DNA of 64,000 nt from Candidatus Abyssobacteria bacterium SURF_17 (lineage in GTDB: Bacteria; Abyssobacteria; SURF-5), in assembly GCA_003598055.1 (NCBI GenBank), contig QZKI01000065.1:27556-91555 (forward strand), read 5' to 3'. The translations under genes were made by a program, and so were the position numbers. Shown here piece after piece: positions 62,780-64,000 of the stretch. The notes under the pieces were generated by a model that saw nothing but the letters and a program-made list of their open reading frames with translations, made no database searches and had not been told where the DNA came from. Position 1 is the first letter of the stretch. Every line of letters begins with the position of its first letter.

Positions 62780-63443
62780 CGATGACCTTGTCCAGCGCCT
62801 TCAGAACGAGATTCATACCCTGCGCTCCAGAAGATTCTACTGTGCTGAGCATCTCTCCAAGATTTGAAACATTCTCCGCATACATTGATACAAAAATCGG
62901 CTTGTCCGTCAATCGCCTGACCGGCTTTACCGCTTCGAGCGACGCGACGAAAAACAGGTCGGCTCCGGCCGCGTGCAGCTTCTCCGCACGCGACATATCC
63001 GCTGCAGTCGCGCCACCGATGCACACCGCTATTTTCCATGGCAGCGAGCCAAGCGCAACGACCAAATCTTTTCCGAAGCTTGGATTGGCCTGCCTCATCA
63101 TTTTCAAGAGAAGCAAGGAATCCAACTCATAGACGGGCTTTGCAGCGGGAAACCGGGTCTGCACCGGATGTCCTCCCTCGGCCAAGACGACATTTGTCAA
63201 CCCCTTGGCAGCAGCAGTAAGCAGGTCCGAGTGAAGGGCAATCCGGTTCCTGTCACGACATGTTATCTTTATAAAGACTTCCTTATCAGTCTTTCCTTTC
63301 AAAGCTTCACCAATGGCGATTGCGCTCACACCGCCATTTTCGGCGAGGACAATGGTCGGGAAACTTTCAAGGTTGGCCAGCCCCTCGATGTATGTCTCAA
63401 CATCCCACAGGAGCGGGGTCTCAACTTCTATGAGTAAATCCAT
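62757..63443 (-). CDS. Short methylenetetrahydrofolate reductase-like protein (MetF type)
   Basis: 228 residues, a TIM-barrel fold shorter than MetF (~290). Recognisable elements are LIEVETPLLWDVETYIEG (with the catalytic-type Glu), VFIKITCRDRNRIALHSDLL, KGLTNVVLAEGGHP and DLFFVASLEAVKPVRRLTDK. It probably reduces methylene-H4folate together with MetV, encoded upstream with a 30-base gap, as in acetogen-type complexes. The ribosome-binding site for ATG 63443 is very close (GAGGA directly before it). Confidence 0.75.
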   Translation of the reverse strand: MDLLIEVETPLLWDVETYIEGLANLESFPTIVLAENGGVSAIAIGEALKGKTDKEVFIKITCRDRNRIALHSDLLTAAAKGLTNVVLAEGGHPVQTRFPAAKPVYELDSLLLLKMMRQANPSFGKDLVVALGSLPWKIAVCIGGATAADMSRAEKLHAAGADLFFVASLEAVKPVRRLTDKPIFVSMYAENVSNLGEMLSTVESSGAQGMNLVLKALDKVIDGSIIRK

Positions 63444-63473
63444 TCCTCTTGGTCGCTTTCTGAGAGAAGTATT

Positions 63474-63986
63474 TCATTTTTCAGGAACGCAGCGGGGAGA
63501 GGCTCTTCTTGCCCAATCCTGCGGGAGAAACACGGCAGCATTTCTTTCCATCCCAAGTGCCTGCCGCCGGTTTTCGATGGCCACCCATACGCATTCGGTA
63601 TCCGGGTCAACGCTGCACTTTTCGTCAAGTTTTTCAGAGCAGGGCCCATTGAGAATGCCTTTGGGGCAACGTGTTTTCGGACATATGCCGGCTGTCTCGT
63701 TCAGGATGCATTCTCCGCAGGCAAGACAATTCTCGAGATACTTGTTGACATGGACGACTGTCCCGGCAAAAAGCGTATCAAGGCCGGCGAGGCACGGCTT
63801 CTCAACAGCCGAGGCCATCACTTGAACGGCCGTCCCACAGGCAAGCACAACTATTGCTTCCACACGCTCGAGCCGGTCCGATATGCGGCGCAATTCGCGC
63901 GTCAGTATTCGCTGGTCGCACGGCTCGTCAATCTGGACGGTGAACACGATTTCCTTATCATCGAGCTTCCGCGCGAGCTCCTCCAC
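63474..63986 (-). CDS. MetV-like zinc/iron-sulfur subunit, N-terminus cut by the contig end
   Basis: 171 residues seen, lacking the true N-terminus. Cys-rich C-terminal MTHFR-associated domain: CLACGECILNETAGICPKTR, CPKGILNGPCSEKLDEKCSV and ECVWVAIENRR. The preceding part (RVEAIVVLACGTAVQVMASA) is the usual first half. MetV binds iron-sulfur or zinc and assists the MetF partner with electron transfer. The frame appears open to 63986, where library adapter sequence begins; the GTG there is not a reliable start. Confidence 0.75.
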   Translation of the reverse strand: MEELARKLDDKEIVFTVQIDEPCDQRILTRELRRISDRLERVEAIVVLACGTAVQVMASAVEKPCLAGLDTLFAGTVVHVNKYLENCLACGECILNETAGICPKTRCPKGILNGPCSEKLDEKCSVDPDTECVWVAIENRRQALGMERNAAVFLPQDWARRASPRCVPEK

Positions 63987-64000
63987 AGATCGGAAGAGCA
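63987..64000. other. Sequencing adapter remnant at the contig end
   Basis: The last 14 bases, AGATCGGAAGAGCA, are identical to the first bases of the Illumina TruSeq adapter. They interrupt metV and are not biological sequence. Confidence 0.9.

Noticed and set aside
1..64000. CRISPR arrays, insertion sequences, prophage or rRNA genes
   Set aside because: No spaced direct repeats, transposase or integrase motifs, phage structural genes or rRNA sequence were seen on either strand.

Overview
The window looks like one end of an assembled contig from an uncultivated, diderm (Gram-negative-type) bacterium. The diderm inference rests on an LpxD-type acyltransferase, several lipobox lipoproteins, an OmpA-type peptidoglycan-binding domain and sigma54-dependent regulation. 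An anaerobic lifestyle is suggested by indolepyruvate:ferredoxin oxidoreductase (IorAB), a MetF/MetV methylene-tetrahydrofolate reductase pair and a small ferredoxin. The mixture of TPR proteins, Ser/Thr-kinase folds, ExeA-type ATPases and GT-C glycosyltransferases is typical of little-studied candidate phyla, but the lineage cannot be fixed from the sequence alone. The last 14 bases match the start of the Illumina TruSeq adapter, so the right edge is a contig end carrying library sequence.

Layout. 1-3.2 kb (minus strand): a partial PadR repressor with its own promoter and operator, rplM-rpsI, and two unknown genes under a strong promoter. 3.4-5.6 kb (minus): a ParA/MinD ATPase with a MerR-like N-terminus, an overlapping ExeA-like ATPase and a 61-residue protein, behind a promoter whose spacer is a perfect inverted repeat. 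6-11 kb: a GT-C glycosyltransferase, lipoprotein, CYTH protein, agmatinase-family enzyme, patatin, and ferredoxin on the opposite strand. 11.3-16.3 kb (minus): an isoprenylcysteine-methyltransferase-like protein and miaB-mutS-RAM domain. 16.7-26.6 kb (plus): a B-box/TPR protein, then phosphoesterase-hisB-hisH-histidine kinase-GT-C, then a TPR/pseudokinase. 27.2-28.3 kb (minus): a large prepilin-type protein with a terminator in its leader. 28.5-33 kb (plus): pcrA-pheA-thiD2-ABC ATPase. 33-38 kb: small exported proteins, dodecin, flavodoxin and an HDOD regulator. 38.4-49.8 kb (plus): tRNA-Gln, glmU-rplY-pth-ilvD-ilvB-ilvN, leuC, a zinc-ribbon coiled-coil protein, folC and a ROK kinase. 49.8-52.4 kb: a SurA/PrsA-like lipoprotein, PfkB kinase, tRNA-Gly and an FmdB protein. 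52.8-55.2 kb (minus): metallopeptidase-MoxR-VWA. 55.5-56.3 kb: a short LpxD. 56.6-64 kb (minus): metV-metF-iorA-iorB-histidine kinase-NtrC regulator, which reads as one operon.

Most striking points. (1) The MoxR AAA+ gene ends just after a run of nine A, and the VWA gene is open without any start codon from that run onward in the -1 frame. The locus can therefore make a short AAA+ protein and a long AAA+-VWA fusion by slippage, much as described for some chelatase chlD genes; a homopolymer error is the main alternative. (2) A histidine kinase carries an OmpA-type peptidoglycan-binding domain inside its periplasmic Cache sensor. (3) Two signalling proteins near each other have lost catalytic residues: a histidine kinase with Asp in place of the phospho-acceptor His, and a Ser/Thr kinase fold with Gly in place of the catalytic Asp. 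(4) The MinD-like protein may regulate its own promoter through its MerR-like domain.
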